Below, piece after piece: positions 38,501 through 43,131 of a DNA stretch of 64,000 bases; position 1 is the stretch's first letter; each line of letters starts with the position of its first letter. Origin of the DNA: Massilia sp. CF038 (GTDB lineage: Bacteria > Pseudomonadota > Gammaproteobacteria > Burkholderiales > Burkholderiaceae_D). The DNA is taken from the NCBI RefSeq assembly GCF_900129765.1, contig NZ_FQWU01000002.1, forward strand, positions 620,001 to 684,000. Reading direction: 5' to 3'. Below the pieces are notes generated by a model. It was not told the DNA's origin and did no database searches. It worked only from the letters and a program-made list of their open reading frames with translations. The position numbers and the translations under genes were made by a program.

Positions 38501-40090
38501 GCCAACTCGGGTACTGCCGGGGCGGCCGACGTGGTGTTCCAGGCGCGCACGCTCAGCTACGGCGTGACGCAAAGCGTCACCTCCGCTCTGGGCTCGAACA
38601 GCAGCGTTGCCGCCGGCGGCAGCCTGCCCACCACCAGCACCACGTCCACCACCCGCGGTCTGGCGAACTTCCTGTACCAGGATCGCGGAACCGGCGTAGT
38701 ACAAACTGGCGCTGGGAACACCAACAACACCTCGGGCCTGGGTAACACGACCGACGCCGCAGTGCGCATGAGCGGCCAGTTCTACATGCAGCCTGGTTCG
38801 TACGACTTCCGCGTCACCGCCGACGATGGCTTCCGCCTGAACGTGGCCGGCCAGACCCTGCTGGAATTCGACGGCAACCAGTCACCAACCACGCGCGTCT
38901 TCCGCAACGTCTACCTCAGCAACGATGAAGGCGGCTTGCAAGACATCGAATTGCTGTACTGGGAACAAGGCGGCAATGCGATCCTCAAGATCGAGTTCAA
39001 GGCCAGTAACGATCCGGCATCGGCTTATCAAGTTCTGTCGCTGAGTAACACAGCGATGTTCTCTGCCGAAGCAGCACCCACCTTGTCCGATCCACAGATT
39101 CAGGATCTGGTGTACGACACCAACACGGCAAAGTGGCAGATGCGTACCGGTAGCCGTCTCGATGGCGACGGCAATGGCAATACCCTGACGGGCGGCGCTG
39201 GCCGTGACCTGTTGAACGGGAATGGCGGCAACGATACCCTCAACGGCAATGGCGGTGCCGACCGCCTTGACGGCGGTGCCGGCAACGACACCTTGAACGG
39301 TGGCGATGGCAACGATGTGCTGATTGGCGGCGCCGGTACCGACCTGCTGGTCGGCGGCCTGGGCGACGATATCTACGTGTTGTCCGACCAGCTCGACACA
39401 CTGACCGAACTGGCCAGCCAGGGTACCGATACCGTGCAGCTCGACGCGGCCTACACCGGCACCTCGTATACCTTGCAGACCAACTTCGAGAATCTGACGG
39501 CCCAGGGCAGCGCCAACTTCACGCTGACCGGCAATTCAGTCGACAACCGTATCGAAGGCAACAGCGGCGCCAACATCATCGACGGTGGCGCCGGCAACGA
39601 CTACCTGATCGGCGGCGCTGGCAATGACACCCTGACCGGCGGCACCGGCTCGGACGTCTTTGCCTGGCGCCTGGCCGACCGCGGCACCGCGGGCGCGCCA
39701 GCCAAGGACACCATCACCGACTTCACCTACGGTGGCGGTAACAGCAACGTCGAGTCGGGAACCGCCGGCGTGGCCGTGGGCGGTGGCGATGTGCTCGATC
39801 TGCGTGATCTGCTGCAGGGCGAGCACACCACCCTGAGTGTGACCGATCCAGCCTTGTCGCAGGTGGAGATCAGCAATCTGCAAAACTTCATCCACGTGGA
39901 GATCAGCGGCAGCAATACCATCCTGCATATCAACAGCACTGGTGGATTCAGCGGCACCAGCAATACCGGCGAAGATCAGACCATCACGCTGACCGGCGTG
40001 AACCTGTACACCCAGCTGGGCGTCACTGCAGGCGAAGATGCCAACCTGCTCAAGATGCTGCTGAAGATGGGCACCTTGCGCATCGACTAA
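17240..40090 (+). CDS. lapA: giant LapA-type RTX biofilm adhesin
   Basis: A 7616-residue surface adhesin. Residues 1-125 are a LapA-type retention module (starts MANAGNIIGKVTLLAGEA) ending in the LapG cleavage motif TAAG at 115-118. A Ser/Thr-rich linker and Ig/cadherin-like domains follow to about 362. Residues 363-6871 are 67 tandem VCBS-type repeats of 97 residues (two with small insertions), then a longer VCBS-like unit to about 7010. A PA14-like domain lies at about 7025-7253 (YDFRVTADDGFRLNVAG), RTX nonapeptides at 7305-7371 and 7437-7474, and a VCA0849-type type I secretion target domain from 7475 to the end. Export is through LapB/LapC/LapE. The N-terminus would lodge in the pore until LapG cuts it. 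I saw no cysteine. GGAG precedes ATG 17240 by six bases, and a strong terminator follows. Confidence 0.95.
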   Translation: MANAGNIIGKVTLLAGEATVRSPDGSIRTLQLGDAVYEGDVITTSEGGKVEIAFEQGRSYVIGGNETLTLDAQVYAPGATETHDAALLPATGELADVTQAIISGNGSLDALLEETAAGLSGGGDDNGSSFVELLRIAESTTPVENTTTGIETNTRPQFETVNGAAAEAPSSISVNLPDTVTPGAASSAITITGSTSAIASGSTVTLVIQDSDPATPDVTLTVVTANDGSFTGTANLSGLAHGTLTVTATVVDQNGTSSSATDTAVMLNASPVAAADTISTAEDTAVTISAATLLANDTDADGDALVISSVQGAVNGSVALVNGNIVFTPAANYNGPASFSYTISDGQGGSSTATVSLNVGAVNDAAVITPGSVNLTETNLPLTASGTLAISDVDSPAAFVPGTQTGAYGSLSINAAGNWNYTASSAHNEFAAGSTYSDVFTVTSADGTTSTITVNIAGTNDAAVISTATVGLTETNAALSATGALTISDADSPATFVAGTIAGTYGSIALQANGQWTYTASSAHDEFVGGATYSDSFVVTSADGTTSTITVNILGTNDAAVISTASANLVQSNTVLSTAGTLSITDVDSAASFVPGTINGTYGSIALQADGQWVYTASSAHTEFVGGTNYSDVFTVTSADGTTSTITVNILGTNDAAVISSASIGLTETDSVLSASGTLTISDVDSPATFVAGTIGGAYGSIDLQANGQWTYTASSAHNEFAAGTNYNEVFTVTSSDGTTSTITVNILGTNDAAVISTGSANLTETNAVLVTTGTLTIVDPDNAAAFVPATISGTYGSVNLQANGQWTYTASSAHDEFVGGATYSDTFTVTSVDGATSTITVNILGTNDAAVISTATVNLTESDVAGSPTGVLSVSGSLTISDVDSPATFVAGTITGAYGSVTVQTNGQWTYNASSAHPEFVAGTTYSDVFTVTSADGTTSTITVNILGTNSAAVISTATANLVETDSVLTASGTLTISDADNSATFVAGTIGGTYGSIAIDANGAWNYTASSAHPEFVAGTNYSDVFTVTSADGTTSTITVNILGTNDAAVISTATANLTETDALLVTSGTLSISDADSAATFVPATITGNYGSVTLQANGQWTYTASSAHPEFVGGTNYSDAFTVTSADGTTSTITVNILGTNDAAVISSATANLVETNAVLSTSGTLNISDADSAATFVAGTIAGTYGSVALQANGQWVYTASSAHNEFVGGANYSDVFTVTSADGTTSTITVNILGINDAAVISSATVPLTETGAVLTATGALTISDADSAAAFVPGTLTGTHGSVVLQANGQWTYTASSAHDEFAGGTTYSDVFTVTSADGTTSTITVNILGTNDAAVLSTATANLTETNAVLSTSGTLTVSDVDSAASFNAGTITGTYGSIVLQADGQWTYNASSAHPEFVAGTTYSDTFAVTSADGTATTITVNILGTNDTAVISTATANLIENGTVLTANGSLSITDPDSPAVFNPATINGSYGSLTIDAAGNWNYTATSTHEEFAGGTTYADVFTVTSADGSTSTVTVNIVGSNGNAVISTATVNLNETNAVLTSSGTLTITDADSPASFTAETITGSYGSVTIAANGQWTYTASSAHNEFAGGATYSDVFVVTSDDGTPSTITVNILGTNDAAVLSSATASLTETNAVLTTSGQLTISDVDNPATFAAGTISGTYGSVTLQANGQWVYNASSAHNEFAAGSTHTDTFTVAATDGTTSTITISILGTNDAAVISTGSASLVETNAVLSTSGTLSISDADSAATFAAGTIAGTYGSVALQSNGQWVYTASSAHNEFVGGTNYQDVFTVASADGTTSTITINILGTNDAAVISTATANLTETNAVLTSSGTLSIADADSAATFVPATITGTYGSVNLQSNGQWTYTASSAHNEFAAGTTYSDVFTVASADGTTSTITVNILGTNDAAVISTATVNLVETNAVLTASGNLTVSDVDSAASFAAGTIGGAYGSINLQANGQWTYTAISAHNEFVAGTNYQDVFTVASADGTTSTITVNILGTNDAAVVSTATANLTETNAVLTTSGTLSVSDVDSAGSFTPATVAGNYGSVTLQANGQWTYTASSAHNEFVAGTTYSDTFAVTTVDGTASTITVNIVGTNDAAVISSATVNLLETNAVLTAAGTLTISDVDGGASFVPATINGTYGSVTIDASGNWNYTASSAHNEFQGSPSSINFYNDTFTVTGIDGTTSTITVNIRGTNDAAVISTATVNLTETNAVLTSAGTLTISDLDSPATFIAGTLTGTYGSVNLQANGQWVYTASTAHNEFVGGTTYSDVFTVTSADGTTSTITVNILGTNDAAVISTATANLTETNAVLSTSGTLTITDADSAASFNAGTFTGTYGSVALQTNGQWTYTASSAHNEFVGGTTYSDVFTVTSADGTTSTITVNILGTNDAAVISSAIVPLTETDAVLSASGTLTISDADSAASFNAGTIAGNYGSIALQANGQWVYTASSAHNEFVGGTTYSDVFTVTSADGTVSTITVNILGTNDAAVLSTATANLTETNAVLTASGTLSVSDVDSAASFNAGTISGTYGSIALQVNGQWVYTASSAHNEFVGGTTYSDVFTVTSADGTASTITVNILGTNDAAVLSTATANLTETNAVLSATGTLTISDADSAASFNAGTIAGAYGSIALQANGQWTYTASSAHNEFVGGTTYSDVFTVTSADGTASTITVNILGTNDAAVLSTATANLTQTNAVLTTSGSLTVSDVDSPATFVAGTIAGTYGSVALQADGQWTYTASSAHGEFVGGTSYSDVFTVTSADGTTSTITVNILGTNDAAVISTATANLIETDSVLATSGTLTISDVDSAATFVAGTIAGAYGSVTINAAGAWTYTASSAHPEFVGGTTYSDVFTVKSADGTSSTITVNILGSNGNAVISTATANLTETNAVLTASGTLTITDVDSAATFVPDTLAGTYGSVVLQANGNWAYTASSAHNEFVGGTTYTDVFTVTSDDGTTSTITVNILGTNDAAILSTATASLVETNAVLTASGTLTVSDVDSAATFVAGTIPGTYGSIALQANGQWVYTAASAHNEFVGGTNYSEVFTVKSADGTTSTITVNILGTNDVAVLSTATANLTETNAVLTASGSLTISDVDSAATFVAGTIAGTYGSIALQSNGQWVYTASSAHNEFVGGTTYTDNFTVTSADGTTSTITVNILGTNDAAVISSATVPLTETNAVLTASGSLTITDADSAATFVAGTLTGTYGSVALQANGQWTYTASSAHNEFVGGATYSDVFTVTSADGTTSTITVNILGTNDAAVLSSATVNLTETDAVLTTSGTLSVSDVDSAAAFVAATIPGTYGSIAMQANGQWTYTASSAHNEFVGGTSYSDVFTVTSADGTTSTITVNILGANDAAVISSATVPLTETNAVLSASGTLTLTDADSAATFVPGTLTGTYGSVALQANGQWTYTASSAHNEFVGGTTYSDTFTVTSADGSTSTITVNILGTNDAAVLSTATANLTETNSVLTASGTLTVSDVDSAASFNAGTIAGTYGSIVLQANGQWTYTASTAHNEFVGGTTYSDTFNVTSADGTATTITVNILGTNDAAVLSTATANLTETNAVLTASGTLTVTDVDSAASFNAGTIAGTYGSINLQANGQWTYTASSAHDEFVGGTTYSDNFTVTSADGTTSTITVNILGTNDAAVLSTASVNLTETDAVLSTSGTLTVSDVDSAAAFVPGTINGTYGSVTLQANGQWIYTASSAHNEFVGGTTYTDNFTVASADGTASTITVNIVGANDAAVISSATVPLTETNAVLTASGTLTITDADSATTFVAGTINGTYGSVALQANGQWVYTASSAHNEFVGGTTYTDNFTVKSADGTTSTITVNILGTNDAAVLSTATANLTETNAVLTASGTLTVSDVDSAASFNAGTIAGTYGSIALQANGQWVYTASTAHNEFVGGTTYSDTFNVTSADGTATTITVNILGTNDAAVLSTATANLTETNAVLTAAGTLTVSDVDSAASFNAGTIAGTYGSVVLHANGQWVYTASSAHNEFVGGTTYTDTFTVTSADGTASNITVNILGTNDAAVLSTATVNLTETNAVLTASGTLTVSDVDSAPSFNAGTIAGTYGSVALQANGQWVYTASSAHDEFVDGTTYTDSFTVTSADGTTSTITVNILGANDAAVISSATVPLTETNAVLTASGTLTITDADSAATFVAGTVTGTYGSVALQANGQWTYTASSAHNEFVGGSTYSDVFTVTSADGTTSTITVNILGTNDAAVLSTATANLTETNAVLTASGTLTVTDVDSAASFNAGTIAGTYGSIALQANGQWVYTASSAHNEFVGGTSYSDTFTVTSADGTATTVTVNILGTNDAAVLSTATANLTETNAVLTASGTLTVSDVDSAASFNAGTIAGTYGSITLQANGQWVYTASSAHNDFVGGTTYSDTFNVTSVDGTASTITVNILGTNDAAVLSTATANLTETNAVLTASGTLTVSDVDSAASFNAGTIAGTYGSIVLQANGQWVYTASTAHNEFVGGTTYSDTFNVTSADGTATTITVNILGTNDAAVLSTATVNLTESNAVLTASGTLTISDVDSAASFNAGTIAGTYGSIALQANGQWVYTASTAHNEFVGGTTYSDTFNVTSADGSATTITVNILGTNDAAVLSTATSNLTETNAVLTASGTLSISDVDSAASFNAGTITGTYGSVNLQSNGQWIYTASSAHNEFVGGTTYSDNFTVTSADGTSSTITVNILGTNDAAVLSTATANLTETNAVLTASGTLTVSDVDSAASFTAGTIAGTYGSIALQANGQWVYTASTAHNEFVGGTTYSDTFNVTSADGTATTITVNILGTNDAAVLSTATVNLTETNAVLTASGTLTVSDVDSAASFNAGTIAGTYGSIALQANGQWVYTASTAHNEFVGGTTYSDTFNVTSADGTATTITVNILGTNDAAVLSTATDNLTETNAVLTASGTLTVSDVDSAASFNAGTIVGTYGSVALQANGQWVYTASSAHNEFVGGTTYTDTFTVTSADGTASTITVNILGTNDAAVLSTATVNLTETNAVLTASGTLTVSDVDSAASFNAGTIAGTYGSIALQANGQWVYTASSAHNEFVYGTTYTDTFTVTSADGTASTITVNVLGTNDAAVISSATVPLTETNAVLTASGTLTITDADSAATFVAGTIAGTYGSVALQANGQWTYTASSAHNEFVGGTTYSDVFTVTSADGTTSTITVNILGTNDAAVLSTATANLTETNAVLTATGTLTVSDVDSAASFNAGTIAGAYGSIALQANGQWTYTASSAHNEFVGGTSYSDTFTVTSADGTATTITVNILGTNDAAVLSTATANLTETNAVLTASGTLTVSDVDSAASFNAGTITGTYGSIALQANGQWVYTASTAHNEFVGGTTYSDTFNVTSADGTATTITVNILGTNDAAVLSTATANLTETNAALTASGTLTVTDVDSAASFVAGTIAGTYGSVALQANGQWVYTASSAHNEFVGGTTYTDNFTVKSADGTTSTITVNILGTNDAAVLSTATANLTETNAVLTASGTLTVSDVDSAASFNAGTIAGTYGSIALQANGQWVYTASTAHNEFVAGTTYSDTFNVTSADGTATTITVNILGTNDAAVLSTATANLTETNAVLTASGTLTVSDVDSAASFNAGTIAGTYGSVALQANGQWVYTASSAHNEFVGGTTYSDTFTVSSADGTTSTITVNILGTNDAAVISTATANLTETNAVLTASGTLTITDADSAATFVAGTLAGTYGSVALQANGQWTYTASTAHNEFVGGTTYSDTFTVTSADGTTSTITVNILGTNDAAVLSSATVPLTETNAILTASGALSISDVDSAATFVAGTIAGTYGSVALQANGQWVYTASTAHNEFVGGTTYSDTFTVTSADGTASTITVNILGTNDAAVISTATVNLTETNAVLTAAGTLGITDVDSALTFNAGTFAGTYGSLTINTAGNWTYAASTAHNEFALGTTYTDTFTVTSADGTTSTVTVRIAGSNDAAVISTASASLTETNAVLTTSGTLTISDVDSPATFVAGTIAGTYGSVALQANGQWVYTASTAHNEFVGGTTYSDTFIVTSADGTTSTITVNILGTNDAAVISTATANLTETNAVLTTSGTLTITDADSAATFVAGTLAGTYGSVALQANGQWTYTASTAHNEFVGGTTYSDSFTVTSADGSTSTITVNILGTNDAAVLSSATVPLTETNAVLTASGSLSISDVDSAASFVAGTIAGTYGSVALQANGQWVYTASTAHNEFVGGTTYSDSFTVTSADGTTSTITVNILGTNDAAVISTATINLTETNAVLTAAGSLTISDVDSAATFNAGTIAGTYGSLTITAAGNWNYTASSAHNEFAGGTTYTDTFTVTSADGSTSTVTVRIAGVNDAAVISTATVPLTETNAILSASGTLTISDADSPATFVAGTIAGTYGSVALQANGQWVYTASTAHNEFVGGTTYSDTFTVSSADGTTSTITVNILGTNDAAVISTGSANLTESGAVLTANGNLTISDVDSAATFAAGTIAGTYGSLAITTAGAWTYTASSAHNEFALGTNYTDTFIVTSADGTTSTVTVTIAGTNDAAVISTATANLTETNAVLTASGTLTISDVDSAATFVAGTIGGTYGSVALQANGQWVYTASTAHNEFVAGTTYSDVFTVTSADGTNSTITVNILGTNDAAVLSTATVALTETNAILSTSGTLTVTDVDSSATYVAGTTAGAYGSLTINAAGAWTYTTSTAHNEFAAGVVYSDAIVVKSADGTSTTVTVNITGTNDAAVITPTTVNLTETNAVLTSSGTVAITDVDNPLTFVAGTTTGTYGSLTMASNGSWTYAASTAHDEFAAGTVYKDTFTVTSADGTTSTIVVNITGTNDAPVGRNDVNSITEDSGVTTLTVNAANGVILSGANAAGRDSDAEGNTMSVSGVRTGDGSGSGTAGTVGSALVGAYGSLTLAADGSYSYVLRNSSVEVQNLLAGETAYDNFTYTVSDGKGGFDTATLSIAVNGAMDLTAAPATLTALPNAANGLSGSYYGYNETNAVGTGIRSHSDDGKATFGIHNGTGNLNSVEDMYTIIDGRNALAGGGSVVGTANSGTAGAADVVFQARTLSYGVTQSVTSALGSNSSVAAGGSLPTTSTTSTTRGLANFLYQDRGTGVVQTGAGNTNNTSGLGNTTDAAVRMSGQFYMQPGSYDFRVTADDGFRLNVAGQTLLEFDGNQSPTTRVFRNVYLSNDEGGLQDIELLYWEQGGNAILKIEFKASNDPASAYQVLSLSNTAMFSAEAAPTLSDPQIQDLVYDTNTAKWQMRTGSRLDGDGNGNTLTGGAGRDLLNGNGGNDTLNGNGGADRLDGGAGNDTLNGGDGNDVLIGGAGTDLLVGGLGDDIYVLSDQLDTLTELASQGTDTVQLDAAYTGTSYTLQTNFENLTAQGSANFTLTGNSVDNRIEGNSGANIIDGGAGNDYLIGGAGNDTLTGGTGSDVFAWRLADRGTAGAPAKDTITDFTYGGGNSNVESGTAGVAVGGGDVLDLRDLLQGEHTTLSVTDPALSQVEISNLQNFIHVEISGSNTILHINSTGGFSGTSNTGEDQTITLTGVNLYTQLGVTAGEDANLLKMLLKMGTLRID
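18326..37852 (+). repeat. 67 tandem 291-bp VCBS-type repeats
   Basis: Array inside lapA. Each unit is 291 bp (97 codons) and begins at NDAAV; typical motifs are SDVDSAASF, GTYGSIALQANGQW and YTASSAHNEFVGG. The block is 6509 residues, equal to 67 x 97 plus ten, and the ten extra residues come from a six-residue insertion (about 19828) and a four-residue insertion (about 23790). Central units (about 27.6-34.4 kb) are nearly identical while the first and last few differ more, as expected for amplification by unequal recombination. Confidence 0.9.
38312..38999 (+). other. PA14-like domain of the adhesin
   Basis: Residues about 7025-7253 of the adhesin begin LSGSYYGYNETN and contain YDFRVTADDGFRLNVAGQTL and IELLYWEQGGNAILKIEF, the core of PA14 domains, which bind carbohydrates in some adhesins. 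It is the only recognisable ligand-binding domain and lies at the distal end, which leaves the cell first. The sugar-binding role is inferred. Confidence 0.7.
39151..40087 (+). other. RTX nonapeptides and type I secretion target domain
   Basis: Two RTX clusters (39151-39370 and 39547-39660) carry GGxGxDxL-type units such as GGAGNDTLNGGDGNDVLIGG, which bind calcium after export. They are followed by a VCA0849-type C-terminal domain (DVLDLRDLLQGE, FIHVEISGSNTILHI, DQTITLTGVNLY) used as the type I secretion signal. Confidence 0.88.
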
Positions 40091-40116
40091 GGCATGCCGC
40101 TTCGGCGGCTGACGTC

Positions 40117-40153
40117 AAAAAGCCGGAACAGCTTGCGCTGTTCCGGCTTTTTT
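40117..40153 (+). terminator. rho-independent terminator of the adhesin gene
   Basis: Stem AGCCGGAACAG and CTGTTCCGGCT around a short loop, flanked by an A-run and followed by a T-run. It lies 27 bases after the adhesin stop and faces the convergent lapD gene; because of the A-run it may work in both directions. Confidence 0.9.
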
Positions 40154-40177
40154 CATTCCAATCCGATGCTGGTACCG

Positions 40178-42106
40178 TTACGTATCGATGGCCGCTGGCG
40201 CCGCCTTCTCCTGCACGCCTGGACCGGTGGCGCCGTCGAATCCCAAGCCGCTCAAGGCGTTCAGTTCGTCCACATCGCCGACACCCTCGGCAAACACCTG
40301 CATGCCCATCTTGTGTGCGATGCTGTTCAAGCCCTTGAGGAAAATCTGGTTACCTGAATTGCTGTTCAAGTCGCGCACAAAACTGCCGTCGACCTTGACG
40401 TAGTTGAGCGCCATATCGTGGACCAGGCCAATTTGCTTGAAATGGCGCCCGAAGTGCTCGATGCCCAGTTTGCAGCCGCTCCAGCGCACGGCATCGCAAA
40501 ACACGCGGAAGGCGTCGAGCTGGGCGAACACGCCACTCTCGGGCACCTCCAGCCACAGGCGCGACGCCGCCGCCGGCCGCGCCGCGATCAGGTCCAGCAG
40601 CTGGTGGCGGAACTCCTTGTCCTGGATCGAGCGGGCCGACAGGTTCACTGCCAGGCCGGGCAGAGCTGCATCCTTGGCCAGCTCCTCCAGTCCCAGCGTG
40701 ACGGCCACCAGGTCAAGCCGTGTGGTCAGGCCAATCCGTTCGGCGATTGGCAGAAAGCGCGCAGCCGGGAACCATTCGCCGCCAAACATCAGGCGCAATG
40801 CAGACTCGCGATGCACGACCCGGCCTTCCAGGTCCAGCACGGGGAAGCTGGCCAGCTTGACCCAGCGCTGTTCCAGGCTGCGCATGATCAGCTTGGCCCA
40901 TTCGTCGCCGGAGCGCGGTGCTTCGGCGATATTGAGCGGCAGTTCTTCACGCACGGCGCTGACGCCCTGCGCCTCGGCGGTGGCCAGCGCCGTGTCGACC
41001 TGCGACAGCAAGGCGCCGAGATTGAGGCCAAACTGGATTTTTCCCATACCGACAAACACGCGCGCCTCCTGGCCACTGCGTTCGCTCGCCTGCGCGCTCA
41101 CGCCGTCGAGCAGCAGCTGGGCTACGGCATGCGGCTCTGCCCCCCGCAGCACCAGGGCGAAGTCGCTACCGTTCAAACGCGCCGCAAAACCGCCGTGCTG
41201 CTGCGCCTGGGCCTCGAACAAGCTGCCGATGGCCGCCAGCATGGTGTCGGTGGCCTTGTGGCCCAACTGGCGATTCAGATCGGCCAGCTGCGACAGGCGC
41301 AGCAAAATCAGGCTGCCTTGGGCACCATCTTCGACATTGAGCGTTTCGCGCATTTGCTCCATGAAGTGGTGACGGTTGGCCAGGCCGGTCAAGGCGTCGG
41401 TATTGGCTTCGCGCCGGATCGCCTCGAGCCGGTCCGCTTCTTCGGCAAACATCGACTTGAGCAGCACGGAGGCCGAATTCATGGCCGACGTCAGTTGGCG
41501 CAGTTCGGGCACGTTCGACTCGGGCGTGGTCACGAAGCGGCGGTCGGCAATGGCCCTGGCCTGCTCGACGACGGCGTCCAGCGGCCGTTTCAGGCGGCGC
41601 AGAATCAGCGTGGCAAGATAGCCCGCGACAAGGCCCGACAGCGCCAGCGCGGCGATCATCTGCAAGGTTGAATTCCACAGCGCCTGATAGGCGAAATGGC
41701 TGCGACTGACAATGGTAACCGTGCCAACCTGCTTCCAGCCGCTGGCGATATGGGCACTGCCCGGTGCCGCGTGCAGCGGCAGCAATGATGTGAACCAGGC
41801 AGGCACGCCGCTGTCGACCGCTGGCGCGCGCCGCTCGACCAGGACCTTGCCGCTCGGGTCGGTCAGTGTGATGACATCATAGTGGCCGCTGTCGAACAAG
41901 GCGGCAATGGCCAGTTCCAGCTCGACCGGCTCGGCACCGCGCTGCCCCAGCGACTGCGCCAGCACGTTGGCATTGTCGACGTTCTTCATCTCGAGCTGGG
42001 TCTGGAGATAGGAACGCGCGCTCAGCGTGGTGGCCAGCAGGCCGCCAGTCAGGGCCAGTAAGGTTCCAATGATCAGGGCGATCCAGAGTTGGCGGTACAT
42101 CGACAT
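40178..42106 (-). CDS. lapD: LapD c-di-GMP receptor (degenerate GGDEF-EAL)
   Basis: A 642-residue inner-membrane protein. TM1 is at about residues 7-28 and a LapD_MoxY_N periplasmic output domain at about 30-150 (LFDSGHYDVITLTDPSGKVL). TM2 is at about 152-172, followed by a HAMP segment (LRRLKRPLDAVVEQARAIAD). The GGDEF-like domain reads NGSDF in place of GGDEF, and the EAL-like domain reads ESA in place of EAL, so neither should be catalytic. KVDGSFVRDL and the surrounding EAL pocket are kept, as in LapD receptors that bind c-di-GMP. Known role: when bound, LapD sequesters LapG and stops adhesin cleavage. It lies 32 bases after lapG in the same operon and converges on the adhesin gene. Confidence 0.93.
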   Translation of the reverse strand: MSMYRQLWIALIIGTLLALTGGLLATTLSARSYLQTQLEMKNVDNANVLAQSLGQRGAEPVELELAIAALFDSGHYDVITLTDPSGKVLVERRAPAVDSGVPAWFTSLLPLHAAPGSAHIASGWKQVGTVTIVSRSHFAYQALWNSTLQMIAALALSGLVAGYLATLILRRLKRPLDAVVEQARAIADRRFVTTPESNVPELRQLTSAMNSASVLLKSMFAEEADRLEAIRREANTDALTGLANRHHFMEQMRETLNVEDGAQGSLILLRLSQLADLNRQLGHKATDTMLAAIGSLFEAQAQQHGGFAARLNGSDFALVLRGAEPHAVAQLLLDGVSAQASERSGQEARVFVGMGKIQFGLNLGALLSQVDTALATAEAQGVSAVREELPLNIAEAPRSGDEWAKLIMRSLEQRWVKLASFPVLDLEGRVVHRESALRLMFGGEWFPAARFLPIAERIGLTTRLDLVAVTLGLEELAKDAALPGLAVNLSARSIQDKEFRHQLLDLIAARPAAASRLWLEVPESGVFAQLDAFRVFCDAVRWSGCKLGIEHFGRHFKQIGLVHDMALNYVKVDGSFVRDLNSNSGNQIFLKGLNSIAHKMGMQVFAEGVGDVDELNALSGLGFDGATGPGVQEKAAPAAIDT

Positions 42107-42138
42107 GAGGCGTCCTCACAAATGGTAATTAGAATGCA

Positions 42139-42846
42139 TTAATCAAAGCCTTCGCGGCGCGCGCGCAGCAGCAGATCCTGCCAGGCCGACAGGCGCTCGG
42201 TGCCACCAGCGGCCTGACTTGACGCCGCCACGCCGGCAAACACACCTTGCCGGTTAAAGCTGAATACTGGTGCCAGATCGCTGCGCCGTGCAGCGGGACG
42301 TATCTCGCCCAGCAGGTTATCGAGAATCAGTGGATCGGCATCCGGACTGGGGTAGTACGCCAGCACCATGTGCGCTTGCTGCACCGCGCTCGACGGGCCG
42401 CCCAGGCGCGCGCGCACGTAAATGAGGCGCAGCTGCGTGTCCGGCACATCCAGGTCGAGCAGGGAAAAGTATTTCGCGATAACAAAATCTTCGCAGTCGC
42501 CTTTTCCTTTTAACATCGTTTCGAACGGTGTGGCCCAGAAATCCGACTTGCCCCACACGCCCTGGTCATCGGCAAATTCAATGCGCCGGTTGAAAAAATC
42601 ATTCACCTTGCGCAGCTTGATGTCGATTGCCTGCTGACGATTATCGTCGAGTAATTTCGCCCAGTCGCGCACAACAGGCGCGGCAGCACCGGCAGCCTGA
42701 ACCCGCGCTGCCAGCTTTGCGGCATCGAACGCCAGCACCGATCCTGCGCAAAACAGCGCGGCCACCACCACCAAACGCACACGCGCCGACCGCGCCCGCT
42801 TGGGCTTGCAGCGCGCAACATGACCTGGGGCGGTGGGGAGTGGCAA
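42139..42846 (-). CDS. lapG: LapG periplasmic cysteine protease
   Basis: A bacterial transglutaminase-like cysteine protease of about 235 residues. The catalytic triad is visible: Cys in KGKGDCEDFVIAKYF, His in VQQAHMVLAYY and Asp in PLILDNLLGEI. A hydrophobic export signal (VRLVVVAALFCAGSVLAF) precedes the mature domain. The annotated start is TTG at 42846; a later GTG or TTG just before the hydrophobic stretch is at least as likely, so the first 20 or so residues are uncertain. Known role: it cleaves the LapA-type adhesin after the first alanine of TAAG unless held by LapD. The matching site is present at residues 115-118 of the adhesin. Confidence 0.93.
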   Translation of the reverse strand: MPLPTAPGHVARCKPKRARSARVRLVVVAALFCAGSVLAFDAAKLAARVQAAGAAAPVVRDWAKLLDDNRQQAIDIKLRKVNDFFNRRIEFADDQGVWGKSDFWATPFETMLKGKGDCEDFVIAKYFSLLDLDVPDTQLRLIYVRARLGGPSSAVQQAHMVLAYYPSPDADPLILDNLLGEIRPAARRSDLAPVFSFNRQGVFAGVAASSQAAGGTERLSAWQDLLLRARREGFD

Positions 42847-43131
42847 GGGCGGAGGTCAGGCTCACGCCCGATTTAATTAACAAAAAGAAATATCTTTTGT
42901 GTTTAAGCAAAGATCGTGGAACAAGATTACAATACGTCAAATCGCAAAAAAAGGGAAACGCCGCGCTTTACATAGTTGCGTGGGAACATCCAATTTTCAG
43001 CATTCACCGTATAAGCTATACAGCTGACTGTCCTAAAACTCGACGGGCTGCAAAACCATTGCCACTATGCATTATTTTAACGCAAAAAGAAACTGTTCAG
43101 TCCCGCCGACTGCCAAGGAAAATCATTGAAA
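42847..43131. other. divergent AT-rich region between lapG and the TolC gene
   Basis: A 285-bp region much richer in A and T than its neighbours (for example 42868-42950). It should hold promoters for lapGD on one side and the TolC-family gene on the other. No clear operator was identified. Confidence 0.45.

Noticed and set aside
17234-38704. Long antisense open frames (about 3542, 350 and 3181 residues) opposite the adhesin
   Set aside because: They arise because the 291-bp repeats are a multiple of three and lack stop codons in one reverse frame. The translations (GAGDGEHVAVGGA-type) are compositional artefacts and have no start context or domain.
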